Of a DNA stretch of 5,484 nucleotides, positions 1 to 5,484 are shown piece by piece. The DNA comes from Elusimicrobiota bacterium (GTDB lineage Bacteria > Ratteibacteria > UBA8468 > B48-G9 > JAFGKM01). A program made the position numbers and the translations under genes. The number at the start of each line of letters is the position of its first letter. Positions within the stretch are counted from its first letter, which is position 1. Location: NCBI GenBank assembly GCA_012515635.1, contig JAAYXZ010000074.1, forward strand, positions 1 to 5,484, in the 5' to 3' direction. Below the pieces are notes generated by a model, which was given only the letters and a program-made list of their open reading frames with translations, did not search any database and was not told where the DNA came from.

Positions 1-184
1 ATTTTGTAAAACCATTTTTTATTGCTTCTATGGCATATTCTTTTATATTATCGGGCGTATCAAAATCGGGTTCACCCACAGAGAGATTAATAACATCCAC
101 CCCTTTTGTTTTTAGTTTTTTCGCCTTATTGCTAATTTCCATAGTTGCTGACGGCTTAATGTTTTCTGCTTTTTCAGAGATCAT
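1..184 (-). CDS. aspC: Class I (PLP-dependent) aspartate aminotransferase, N-terminal 61 residues, cut by window edge
   Basis: Only the first 61 codons are inside the window; the gene runs off the left edge. The translation begins MISEKAENIKPSATMEISNK and carries the signature INLSVGEPDFDTP at about residues 32-44. That glycine/GEPDF segment is typical of class I fold-type I aminotransferases of the aspartate aminotransferase subgroup, which interconvert aspartate and 2-oxoglutarate with oxaloacetate and glutamate in the cytoplasm using pyridoxal phosphate. The PLP lysine and the rest of the active site lie outside the window. The start at 184 is favoured by an AAGGAG Shine-Dalgarno (189-194 on the minus strand) four bases upstream of the ATG, and by the match to the usual N-terminus (IKPSATMEI). 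It is transcribed divergently from the PEP carboxykinase gene. Family is certain; substrate could differ, since alanine or other amino-acid aminotransferases share this N-terminus. Confidence 0.93.
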   Translation of the reverse strand, partial: MISEKAENIKPSATMEISNKAKKLKTKGVDVINLSVGEPDFDTPDNIKEYAIEAIKNGFTK

Positions 185-195
185 ATCACTCCTTT

Positions 196-225
196 TTGAC
201 ATTTATATTAACATAATGCTATAAT
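196..225 (+). promoter_or_regulatory. Sigma70-type promoter for the PEP carboxykinase operon
   Basis: A perfect TTGACA (196-201) and a perfect TATAAT (220-225) are separated by 18 bp. Transcription would start near 232, giving a leader of about 43 nt before the ATG at 275. The -35 box abuts the Shine-Dalgarno of the divergent aminotransferase gene, so this promoter must fire away from it. Inferred from consensus match and position; no operator or riboswitch is visible in the short leader. Confidence 0.75.
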
Positions 226-234
226 CAATGCCAA
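205..234 (-). promoter_or_regulatory. Possible divergent promoter for the aminotransferase gene
   Basis: On the minus strand TTGGCA (234-229) is followed after 18 bp by TAATAT (210-205), about 20 bp before the start codon at 184. Both boxes are imperfect, and the region is AT-rich enough to give such matches by chance. If real, it is interleaved with the rightward PEPCK promoter, so the two could not be occupied by polymerase at the same time. Confidence 0.3.
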
Positions 235-263
235 CCCGCCGTTCTTTAGATAAACCAGATAAA

Positions 264-277
264 GGAGATTAAGGATG
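264..277 (+). promoter_or_regulatory. Ribosome binding site and original start codon of the PEP carboxykinase gene
   Basis: GGAG at 264-267, within AAAGGAGATT, lies 7 nt upstream of ATG 275-277. This is a textbook initiation site. By contrast, the ATG at 455 that opens the long uninterrupted frame has no Shine-Dalgarno-like sequence in the preceding 15 nt (GCTCACGTAAAGAAT). This decides that the evolved start is 275. Confidence 0.8.
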
Positions 278-454
278 CAAAATGAATGTATTCAAAAATT
301 AGAAGGGTTGCTTAAAAAGGAAGAATTTGAAAAGTTGTTATAAATAAACAATCCATCTATCTATCAATTCATCGTCAATGCTATCATACTTTGCAATCCT
401 GATGACGTTTTTATTTGCAGCGACACCCCTGATGAGATTGCTCACGTAAAGAAT
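275..454 (+). pseudogene. pckG: 5' part of the PEP carboxykinase gene, separated from the rest by an in-frame TAA
   Basis: From ATG 275 the frame encodes 22 residues (MQNECIQKLEGLLKKEEFEK then LL) before TAA at 341-343. The same frame resumes at 344 with 37 codons containing ILCNPDDVFICSDTPDEI and runs without a shift into ATG 455. The resumed part matches the conserved N-terminal E-L-C-x-P segment of GTP-type PEP carboxykinases, and the first 22 residues look like the usual amphipathic leader of bacterial and archaeal members. One codon has therefore become a stop. A single base change from AAA, CAA or GAA would explain it. No ATG, GTG or TTG occurs in frame between 344 and 454, so nothing can restart translation earlier than 455. 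This is either a true nonsense mutation or a sequencing/assembly error. Confidence 0.85.
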
Positions 455-2161
455 ATGGCTATTGTCTCCCGTGAAGAATCTGCCGCATTGTCTATACCGG
501 GACATACTTTCCACTTTGACGGATATTATGACCAGGGAAGAGACAGAGACGCTACAAAATTCCTTGTTCCCGAAGGAGAGACCTTGAGCTCCAATCTTAA
601 CCAAATTGAAAGGGAAAAAGGGATTGAAAAAATCTCGGAGATTCTTAAAAACTCTATGCAGGGAAAGACAATGATAGTACGATTTCTTACATTAGGACCT
701 GCTAATTCTCCTTTTACAATCCCCTGTATGGAATGCACTGATTCTTGGTATGTAGCGCATTCTGTTGACCTTCTGTATAGAAAAGGTTACGAAACTTTTT
801 GTAATTTATCAAACGGCGCAACTATATTTAAAACACTGCACTCAGCAGGTAAACTTGATGAGAATATGGCAAGCAGTGACTATGAAAACAAGAGAATTTA
901 TATTGACTATACAAAAAATAACGTCTATTGCGCAAATACCCAATATGCAGGAAACTCTATCGGATTTAAGAAACTTGCGCTTCGGCTCGCCATCAGGGAA
1001 GCCCATCAAAACGGGTGGCTTGCGGAACATTTTATGATAATAGGGGTGTGTGACCAAGACAAAAACAAGACATATCTTGCAGGAGCCTTCCCCAGCGCCT
1101 GCGGTAAAACATCTACTGCCATGCTTGAAGGTGAAAGTATTCTCTCTGATGACCTTGCCTATGTCAGAAACATTGAAGGAACATGCAGGGCAGTTAATGT
1201 GGAATCAGGAATATTCGGCATTGTACAAGATATCAACCCCAAAGATGACCCTCTTATACACAAAATCCTCTCCACACAAGGCGAGATTATATTTACAAAT
1301 GTGCTGGTAAAAGATGCAAAACCATGGTGGTTAGGAATGAACGGGGAACTACCTAAAGAGGGGAAAAATTATTCTGGCTGGTGGTATGAGGGAAAGACAG
1401 ACAAAGAAGGGAAGAAGATTCTTCCCGCCCATAAAAACGCAAGATATACCGTGGCATTGAAAGCGCTTGCCAACTGTGATACAGAGTTAGATAATCCAGC
1501 AGGTGTGAAATTGGAAGGAATAATGTATGGCGGCAGAGATTATAAAGCATACGTCCCCGTTCAACAGGCATTCTCATGGGAGCATGGAATAATAGTTTAT
1601 GGCGCCGCCCTTGAAACAGAGACAACATTTGCAACTGTAGGAGCGGAAGGGAAATACGAGATAAATGTTATGAGTATTCAGGATTTTGTCTCTATTCCGC
1701 TGGGGAAATATATCGGAAATTATCTTGATTTCGGTAAAGGTCTTACAGAAAAACCACTGATATTCGGTGTCAATTACTTCCTAAAGGGCAAGGAGAATGA
1801 AAAATTTCTCAATGAAAGAAAGGATAAACATGTTTGGGTGAAGTGGATGACATTGAGAGTCCATAACAAAGCAAAGGCAAGAAAGACCCCTATAGGGTTA
1901 ATTCCGCTTTATGAAGATATTGCTCCGTTATTCAAAAAAATAAGAGATAAGAATTATACAAAAGATGATTATACAAACCAATTTACGATAAGGGTCCCTG
2001 AAAATTTAGCAAAAATTGAAAGGGTATGGAACTTCTGGGAACAACTTAATGACGCGCCTGATGAGTTGTTTACCATATTAAAAGCGCAGAAGGAACGGTT
2101 ATTGAAAGCGCAGAAAGAGTATGGAGATTATATATCCCCTGAGGCGTTTGAGATAGTTTAA
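455..2161 (+). CDS. pckG: Phosphoenolpyruvate carboxykinase (GTP), uninterrupted portion of the gene
   Basis: Converts oxaloacetate + GTP to phosphoenolpyruvate + CO2 + GDP, or the reverse in anaplerotic organisms; cytoplasmic, Mn2+-dependent. Counting from ATG 455, residues 165-177 (AGNSIGFKKLALR) carry the metal-binding lysine region and 188-197 (GWLAEHFMII) the metal-ligand histidine. Residues 209-224 (AGAFPSACGKTSTAML) form the kinase-1a P-loop, and 230-237 (LSDDLAYV) the kinase-2/metal aspartate. Residues 324-331 (PAHKNARY), 359-380 (YGGRDYKAYVPVQQAF, then SWEHGII) and 478-485 (TPIGLIPL) are also family blocks. The FPSACGKT loop and WEHG motif identify the GTP, not ATP, family. The 568 residues are short. 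With the upstream in-frame 60 codons the gene would span 628 positions, nearer the usual 600-630. As read, the product lacks its conserved N-terminus and may be inactive, unless the stop at 341 is an error. The first gene of its operon, it ends one base before the next ATG. Confidence 0.93.
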   Translation: MAIVSREESAALSIPGHTFHFDGYYDQGRDRDATKFLVPEGETLSSNLNQIEREKGIEKISEILKNSMQGKTMIVRFLTLGPANSPFTIPCMECTDSWYVAHSVDLLYRKGYETFCNLSNGATIFKTLHSAGKLDENMASSDYENKRIYIDYTKNNVYCANTQYAGNSIGFKKLALRLAIREAHQNGWLAEHFMIIGVCDQDKNKTYLAGAFPSACGKTSTAMLEGESILSDDLAYVRNIEGTCRAVNVESGIFGIVQDINPKDDPLIHKILSTQGEIIFTNVLVKDAKPWWLGMNGELPKEGKNYSGWWYEGKTDKEGKKILPAHKNARYTVALKALANCDTELDNPAGVKLEGIMYGGRDYKAYVPVQQAFSWEHGIIVYGAALETETTFATVGAEGKYEINVMSIQDFVSIPLGKYIGNYLDFGKGLTEKPLIFGVNYFLKGKENEKFLNERKDKHVWVKWMTLRVHNKAKARKTPIGLIPLYEDIAPLFKKIRDKNYTKDDYTNQFTIRVPENLAKIERVWNFWEQLNDAPDELFTILKAQKERLLKAQKEYGDYISPEAFEIV

Positions 2162-2162
2162 T

Positions 2163-2666
2163 ATGAGAAAAATTATTGCTGTATCAGGTAGCAATGCAGG
2201 CGATAGCAATCTTACAGGGGAGATACTAACTATCGCCGAAGAGACAGGTTATCTCATCGCAAAAAAAGGCGGTATTCTTGTATGCGGCGGACTCGGCGGG
2301 ATTATGGAGGCGTCCGCCAAAGGCGCAAAAAGAGGCAAAGGCATCACCGTAGGAATACTCCCTTGGAACAAAAAAGCGGCAAACCAATACATAGATATCC
2401 CCATAGCCACAGGGATAGGTTTTTACAGGAACAATATTATTGTAAACTGCGCAGATTGTGTTATAGGCATATGCGGACGATGGGGAACGCTTAACGAAAT
2501 AGCCATGTCCATAGGGATTGGGAAACCAACAATAATAATAGACAAAAGCGGCGGAGTATCCGACCTGTTCTCAAAGAAAGAGACACTTAAGACCTTTAAG
2601 AAAAAACCTATTATTGCAAAAACCCCTGAAGAAGCGGTTAACTACGCTTTCTCTCTTAAAAGTTGA
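2163..2666 (+). CDS. TIGR00725/LOG-like Rossmann-fold nucleotide-binding protein
   Basis: A 167-residue cytoplasmic protein of the SLOG/LOG superfamily (formerly called lysine-decarboxylase-like), closest in look to the TIGR00725 group of unknown function. It shows an N-terminal beta strand IIAVSGS (4-10), a glycine-rich CGGLGGIMEA (41-50), the GFYRNNIIV segment (86-94) and CGRWGTLNEIA (104-114). The last corresponds to the PGGxGTxxE motif of LOG phosphoribohydrolases. The arginine (R89) and glutamate (E112) positions that serve catalysis in cytokinin-activating LOG enzymes appear retained, but PGG is replaced by CGR, so that activity should not be assumed. Nucleotide or nucleoside-monophosphate binding is a fair inference. 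The ATG lies one base after the PEP carboxykinase stop (TAATATG) with only a weak GAGG upstream, indicating translational coupling in one operon. Confidence 0.85.
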   Translation: MRKIIAVSGSNAGDSNLTGEILTIAEETGYLIAKKGGILVCGGLGGIMEASAKGAKRGKGITVGILPWNKKAANQYIDIPIATGIGFYRNNIIVNCADCVIGICGRWGTLNEIAMSIGIGKPTIIIDKSGGVSDLFSKKETLKTFKKKPIIAKTPEEAVNYAFSLKS

Positions 2667-2701
2667 TATATCAAACTGAAAGCAGAAAAGTATATTCACG
2701 C
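2667..2701. other. Convergent intergenic gap without a recognisable terminator
   Basis: The rightward operon and the leftward recG cluster end 35 bp apart. The gap contains no GC-rich hairpin followed by a T-run in either direction. A perfect AT-rich 12-bp palindrome, TTGATATATCAA (2663-2674), overlaps the stop codon of the LOG-like gene but is too weak to be called an intrinsic terminator. Confidence 0.5.
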
Positions 2702-3181
2702 CTATATCCGATAGACAAACAGCATAATAGCAGACACAATCACTGCGGCAAGCAACACTCCGCATATTATGCCTATAAAATAATATTTTGGCTTGAGTTT
2801 CAACAGAACTGATATGAGAGTCCCTGTCCATGCGCCTGTCATGGGCAAAGGAATGCCCACAAAAATAATCAAACCGAGCATCTCATACAACTCTATCATC
2901 TTGGACCTTTTAAAGGCATGTCTCGTAAGCCAGTCAGAGAACATTCTCCCGTATTTATACTTCTTTAAAAAAGCAAATACTCTGTTTAGAAGAAAATATA
3001 TGGGGATAACAGGCAAAAGGTTACCTATAATTGAGATAATCAGAACATTCAAAAACGGCACCTTATTGTATATGCCAAAAGGTATTGCGCCGCGAAGTTC
3101 AAAGATAGGGAGCATCGCAATAATAAATGTTATCAACTCTTTCGGCAATCCGCTCAGAGAGATTATAATCTGTTCTTTCAT
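2702..3181 (-). CDS. COG2426 family integral membrane protein (Sm_multidrug_ex, PF06695-like)
   Basis: A 159-residue hydrophobic protein with about four membrane segments, near residues 14-36, 43-66, 101-125 and 134-156. Recognisable family blocks are ELRGAIPFG (28-36), GNLLPVIPIYFLL (53-65) and GIPLPMTGAWTGTLIS (109-124). The family is commonly named 'putative small multi-drug export protein'. That name rests on old similarity, and the transported substrate is not established, so only the inner-membrane location is safe. A short charged stretch (KKYKYGRMFSDWLTRHAFKR, 73-92) lies between the two membrane pairs. The length is typical for the family. The start at 3181 has no strong Shine-Dalgarno, but the next in-frame Met (residue 23) falls inside the first membrane segment, so 3181 is preferred. 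It is the last gene of the leftward cluster, 46 nt after pcm. Confidence 0.85.
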   Translation of the reverse strand: MKEQIIISLSGLPKELITFIIAMLPIFELRGAIPFGIYNKVPFLNVLIISIIGNLLPVIPIYFLLNRVFAFLKKYKYGRMFSDWLTRHAFKRSKMIELYEMLGLIIFVGIPLPMTGAWTGTLISVLLKLKPKYYFIGIICGVLLAAVIVSAIMLFVYRI

Positions 3182-3193
3182 TTTACTTGTCTA

Positions 3194-3207
3194 TGCCTTT
3201 GTGCCTT
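3194..3207. repeat. Short imperfect 8-bp tandem repeat (TGCCTTTG / TGCCTTGT)
   Basis: TGCCTT occurs at 3194-3199 and again at 3202-3207, in a stretch reading TGCCTTTGTGCCTTGTG. It resembles the CTTTGTGCCTTTGTG-like short dispersed elements seen between genes of many environmental bacteria. It sits in the 46-nt spacer between pcm and the COG2426 gene. Two units only; it may be chance. Confidence 0.3.
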
Positions 3208-3227
3208 GTGTTATAAATACATTGTTT

Positions 3228-3872
3228 TTATTCATCATCCCACCCTTCAACCCCTCTAAGCAAAACAAACCGACAACCGCCAAAGTCCTTTTTCTTTATG
3301 CGACCGCCGATTTTCCTTGCAACTATCAATTTTTGAAAATGTTTATCGCCGACAGGCATTATAAGAAGCCCGCCTTCTTTCAATTGCGCACAAAGGGAAG
3401 GCGGTATCTTCGGACCTGCGGCAGTTACCATAATTCTGTCATACGGGGCAAACTCATCCCAACCTAATGTCCCGTCAGCGATTTTTATTCTGACCTTATA
3501 ACCCAATTCTTTAAGCGTCTTTTCTGAAAGCGCCGCAAGAGCAGGTATTCTCTCCACAGAATAAACTTCACAGCCCATCTCTGCAAGAATTGCTGATTGA
3601 TAACCGCTGCCAGTCCCTATTTCAAGAACTTTTTCCCCTCCTTTAAGGTCAAGGGCTTCTGTCATATACGCTACTATATACGGCTGACTTATTGTCTGCC
3701 CCTCGCATATGGCGACAGGGTTGTCTTCATACGCATAATCCATAGAACGCTCTGCTACAAATCTTTCTCGCGGAACTTTTAAAAATGCGGCTATTATATT
3801 TTTATCTCTTATTCCGCGCGCTATAATCTGCGTCTTAACCATATCCTGTCTCATCCGTGAAAATTTCTTCAT
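3228..3872 (-). CDS. pcm: Protein-L-isoaspartate O-methyltransferase
   Basis: Cytoplasmic repair enzyme that transfers a methyl group from S-adenosylmethionine to L-isoaspartyl residues in aged proteins, starting their conversion back to aspartyl. The 214 residues match the family's usual length. Visible motifs are VPRERFV (33-39), GQTISQPYIVAYM (58-70; the substrate-side QTISQP signature), the SAM-binding motif I VLEIGTGSGYQSA (82-94), the acidic motif YSVERI (104-109), ADGTLGW (132-138), TAAGPKIPPSL (150-160) and the C-terminal RFVLLRG (201-207). The ATG overlaps the preceding glycosyltransferase stop as ATGA (3872-3869), with AAGGAAG four bases before the start, so the two are translationally coupled. 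A second Met at residue 7 is possible but lacks that coupling. All expected core motifs are intact. Confidence 0.96.
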   Translation of the reverse strand: MKKFSRMRQDMVKTQIIARGIRDKNIIAAFLKVPRERFVAERSMDYAYEDNPVAICEGQTISQPYIVAYMTEALDLKGGEKVLEIGTGSGYQSAILAEMGCEVYSVERIPALAALSEKTLKELGYKVRIKIADGTLGWDEFAPYDRIMVTAAGPKIPPSLCAQLKEGGLLIMPVGDKHFQKLIVARKIGGRIKKKDFGGCRFVLLRGVEGWDDE

Positions 3873-4573
3873 TTCTTCCTTTTTATTCTTAACAAAAGAG
3901 GGAAAAACACAATCGCCAACATCCTGAAAAACCGCATAGTATCCCTTATCGGATTGATTTTGCTCTTCTCCTCGCTATAGACAGTAGAGATGGGGACTGA
4001 ACCGATTTTATATCTTTTCCAACCTGCTTTTATCAATAATTCGGACTCTGTCTCAAAATTGGAAGTAATGAGCCGCACATTTTTAATCACAGGTGTTTTT
4101 ATAAGGCGGAAACCATTCTGGGTATCAGGTATCCATTGGCCAGAAAAGAAAGAGATAATAAACGACATGGAGATATTGGTTAAACGCCTTATAAATGGCA
4201 TATCCGTACCCTTTATCTTCCGTTTTCCAACCCACATAAACGTGTTTTTGTTTCTCCTGTAAGAGGTTTCAAAATTCGCAACATCGGATACTTGATGCTG
4301 ACCGTCTCCATCCATAGTAAGAACCGCTGAAATATTCGCCCTCTCTTCAAGGATATAACGGAACCCTGTTTTAAGCGCCTCCCCTTTTCCTTTGCATTTA
4401 GAGTGTTGCAATACAACAGCCCCGTTTTCTTTTGCAAGCAAACTTGTCCTGTCAGAAGAGCCATCATCAACCACAACAACAACCTCAAACCTCTCTTTAA
4501 GTTCTGCCACCAGCCCGCCTATCATCTTTTCTTCGTTAAGGGCTGGAATTAAAACAGCGATATCCTTATTCAT
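3869..4573 (-). CDS. Family 2 glycosyltransferase, dolichol-phosphate mannose synthase-like
   Basis: A GT-A fold, inverting glycosyltransferase expected to move a sugar from a nucleotide donor to a polyprenyl-phosphate or other membrane acceptor. Visible motifs are IPALNEE (9-15), VVVVDDGSSDRT (32-43), GKGEALKTGFRY (62-73), the metal-binding DxD within LTMDGDGQH (85-93), RRLTNISMSFIIS (129-141), DTQNGFRLI (150-158) and FETESELLIKA (173-183). The terminal 22 residues contain a hydrophobic stretch (MLAIVFFPLLLRI) followed by RIKRKK, a likely membrane-proximal anchor rather than a full multi-pass domain. Length 234 is normal for the short DPM1/DPG-synthase-like group. The donor sugar and acceptor cannot be read from sequence. 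The start at 4573 lies inside the end of recG (8-nt overlap) and is preceded by AAAGAGGT with a 9-nt spacer. Its own stop overlaps pcm by 4 nt. Confidence 0.9.
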   Translation of the reverse strand: MNKDIAVLIPALNEEKMIGGLVAELKERFEVVVVVDDGSSDRTSLLAKENGAVVLQHSKCKGKGEALKTGFRYILEERANISAVLTMDGDGQHQVSDVANFETSYRRNKNTFMWVGKRKIKGTDMPFIRRLTNISMSFIISFFSGQWIPDTQNGFRLIKTPVIKNVRLITSNFETESELLIKAGWKRYKIGSVPISTVYSEEKSKINPIRDTMRFFRMLAIVFFPLLLRIKRKK

Positions 4574-5484
4574 TTATAAATACCTCTTTTAAAAATTTTT
4601 CCTTGAGAATATCTACGGAAACCTCTTTTATTACCTTCTCCGCTTTTTCTCTGGCTATCCCGAGCAACTCCATATCCTTTACAATATTCCCTATTCTTAA
4701 GGGAGGAACACCGTGTTGTCTGACACCGAGCAGGTCGCCCTGCCCTCTTATTTTCAGGTCAATCTCCGCTATCTCAAAACCGCTCTCTGTCTTTATGAAA
4801 CTCTCAAGCCGTTCCATTATATCTTTATCTGTAAAAGAATAAGGGATAAGTATGCAGTATCCTACATCTCCCGCTCTCCCGACCCTGCCCCGCAACTGAT
4901 GAAGTTGCGCAAGTCCAAATCTTTCCGCTTGTTCTATCACTACATAAGCGGCTTCAGGAACATCTATCCCTGATTCTATCACGGATGTCGCCACAAGCGC
5001 CATCGCCTTTTTCTCCCTGAACCCTTTCATTATCTCATCTTTCTCGGTATATGACATTCTGCCATGAAGCAGAGAGACGGATATTTCCGGCATTATCTCC
5101 TTAATCCTTTCATATTCTTTAATTGCTGACTCTATGTTCTCGTTTCCTTCTATTGCAGGGGTAACAAAATAGCCCTGTTTCCCCTGTGAAACCTGGTATT
5201 TTACAAATTCATATACCTTATCTTTCTCTTCCACAGGGAATATATAGGAGATAACCTGCCTCTTCCCTTTTGGCAGTTCGCCTATAACCGAAACATCCAG
5301 CGCCCCATAAAAGGTAAGAGCAACACTCCTTGGGATAGGAGTTGCGCTCATCATTATATAGTGGACATCTTCCCCCTTTTCTCTCAGCCGTTCCCTTTGT
5401 TTAACGCCAAACTTATGCAGTTCATCAACTACAGATATCTTCAGATTCTTAAACTCTAAGGCCTCTGATAAAAGTGCGTGTGTG
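4566..5484 (-). CDS. recG: ATP-dependent DNA helicase RecG, C-terminal ~305 residues, cut by window edge
   Basis: RecG is a superfamily 2 translocase that remodels stalled replication forks and branch-migrates Holliday junctions. The open frame continues unbroken past the internal Met at 5354 to the right edge, so 5354 is not the start. From the first complete codon (5483) the fragment shows THALL (1-5), motif II VVDELHKFGVKQR (18-30), motif III SATPIPRS (46-53), HGRM (140-143), motif V VATSVIESGIDVP (164-176), IEQAERFGLAQLHQLRGRVG (183-202, including motif VI), and the RecG-specific C-terminal GFEIAEIDLKIRGQGDLLGV (235-254) continuing to RQHG. The wedge domain and the Walker A motif lie outside the window. 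Motif II reads DELH where RecG proteins normally have DEQH. The stop at 4566 overlaps the glycosyltransferase start by 8 nt, making recG the upstream member of the cluster within view. Confidence 0.97.
   Translation of the reverse strand, partial: THALLSEALEFKNLKISVVDELHKFGVKQRERLREKGEDVHYIMMSATPIPRSVALTFYGALDVSVIGELPKGKRQVISYIFPVEEKDKVYEFVKYQVSQGKQGYFVTPAIEGNENIESAIKEYERIKEIMPEISVSLLHGRMSYTEKDEIMKGFREKKAMALVATSVIESGIDVPEAAYVVIEQAERFGLAQLHQLRGRVGRAGDVGYCILIPYSFTDKDIMERLESFIKTESGFEIAEIDLKIRGQGDLLGVRQHGVPPLRIGNIVKDMELLGIAREKAEKVIKEVSVDILKEKFLKEVFINE
4581..4590 (-). promoter_or_regulatory. Ribosome binding site of the glycosyltransferase, embedded in recG coding sequence
   Basis: On the minus strand AAAAGAGGTA (4590-4581) places GAGG nine bases upstream of the ATG at 4573. 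It lies within the last codons of recG. This supports the 4573 start and ribosome hand-over from recG. Confidence 0.65.

Noticed and set aside
30..224. 64-residue plus-strand ORF
   Set aside because: It lies antisense to the clearly recognisable aminotransferase N-terminus and runs into its promoter region. It has no ribosome binding site or family resemblance.
341..343. TAA in the PEPCK gene as a reassigned or read-through sense codon
   Set aside because: TAA is used as the ordinary stop at the ends of PEPCK (2159-2161), pcm and recG with no coding continuation. TAA reassignment is not known in bacteria with such codes, and no recoding structure is evident nearby.
455..457. ATG 455 as the native start of PEP carboxykinase
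   Set aside because: There is no Shine-Dalgarno before it, and conserved family sequence continues upstream in frame to a well-formed start at 275. It is only the first start available after the stop.
2663..2674. Palindrome TTGATATATCAA as a bidirectional terminator
   Set aside because: It is entirely AT-rich apart from two G/C pairs, has no loop and no adjacent T-run. It overlaps the stop codon and is likely chance in AT-rich DNA.
2793..3467. 224-residue plus-strand ORF across the COG2426 and pcm genes
   Set aside because: It is antisense to two well-identified genes and spans their boundary. The translation shows no domain, so it is a shadow frame.
1..5484. A new defence, mobile or RNA-based system
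   Set aside because: All long frames are accounted for by known housekeeping families. There are no repeats of CRISPR or inverted-repeat type, no tRNA or rRNA, no integrase or transposase, and no intergenic stretch over about 100 bp in which one could hide.

Overview
The window is a dense, ordinary-looking stretch of bacterial chromosome. It is moderately AT-rich, roughly 40% GC by eye, with short intergenic gaps, overlapping start/stop codons and AAGGAG-type ribosome binding sites. Nothing mobile, phage-like, CRISPR-like or RNA-coding is visible. The gene set (GTP-type PEP carboxykinase, class I aminotransferase, RecG, protein-L-isoaspartate methyltransferase, a dolichol-phosphate-mannose-synthase-like glycosyltransferase, a COG2426 membrane protein) is compatible with an uncultured, possibly anaerobic bacterium, for example an environmental candidate phylum. 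The sequence alone does not fix the taxon.

Layout. Positions 1-184 hold the 5' end of a minus-strand aspartate-aminotransferase-like gene. Positions 185-274 are a divergent promoter region, with a consensus TTGACA-18 bp-TATAAT promoter pointing right. A plus-strand operon follows: GTP-dependent PEP carboxykinase (true start probably 275; intact reading frame 455-2161), then, one base later, a TIGR00725/LOG-like Rossmann protein (2163-2666). A 35-bp convergent gap separates it from a minus-strand cluster read right to left: recG (cut by the right edge), a family 2 glycosyltransferase overlapping it by 8 nt, pcm overlapping that by 4 nt, and a COG2426 small membrane protein 46 nt further on.

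The main anomaly is in the PEP carboxykinase gene. A well-placed ribosome binding site and ATG at 275 open the correct reading frame. After 22 codons comes an in-frame TAA (341-343). The same frame then continues with recognisable PEPCK sequence up to the first downstream ATG at 455. This is a clean nonsense interruption, either a real mutation or a sequence error, and not an alternative start. A gene caller will report a 568-residue protein lacking about 60 conserved N-terminal residues.

How the genes relate: the aminotransferase and PEPCK both act at oxaloacetate (to aspartate and to phosphoenolpyruvate) and share a divergent control region, suggesting a small central-carbon/nitrogen node. 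The minus-strand cluster combines DNA repair (RecG), protein repair (Pcm), lipid-linked sugar transfer and a membrane protein. Its tight packing implies co-transcription but does not point to one pathway. I found no convincing evidence of a previously undescribed system here.
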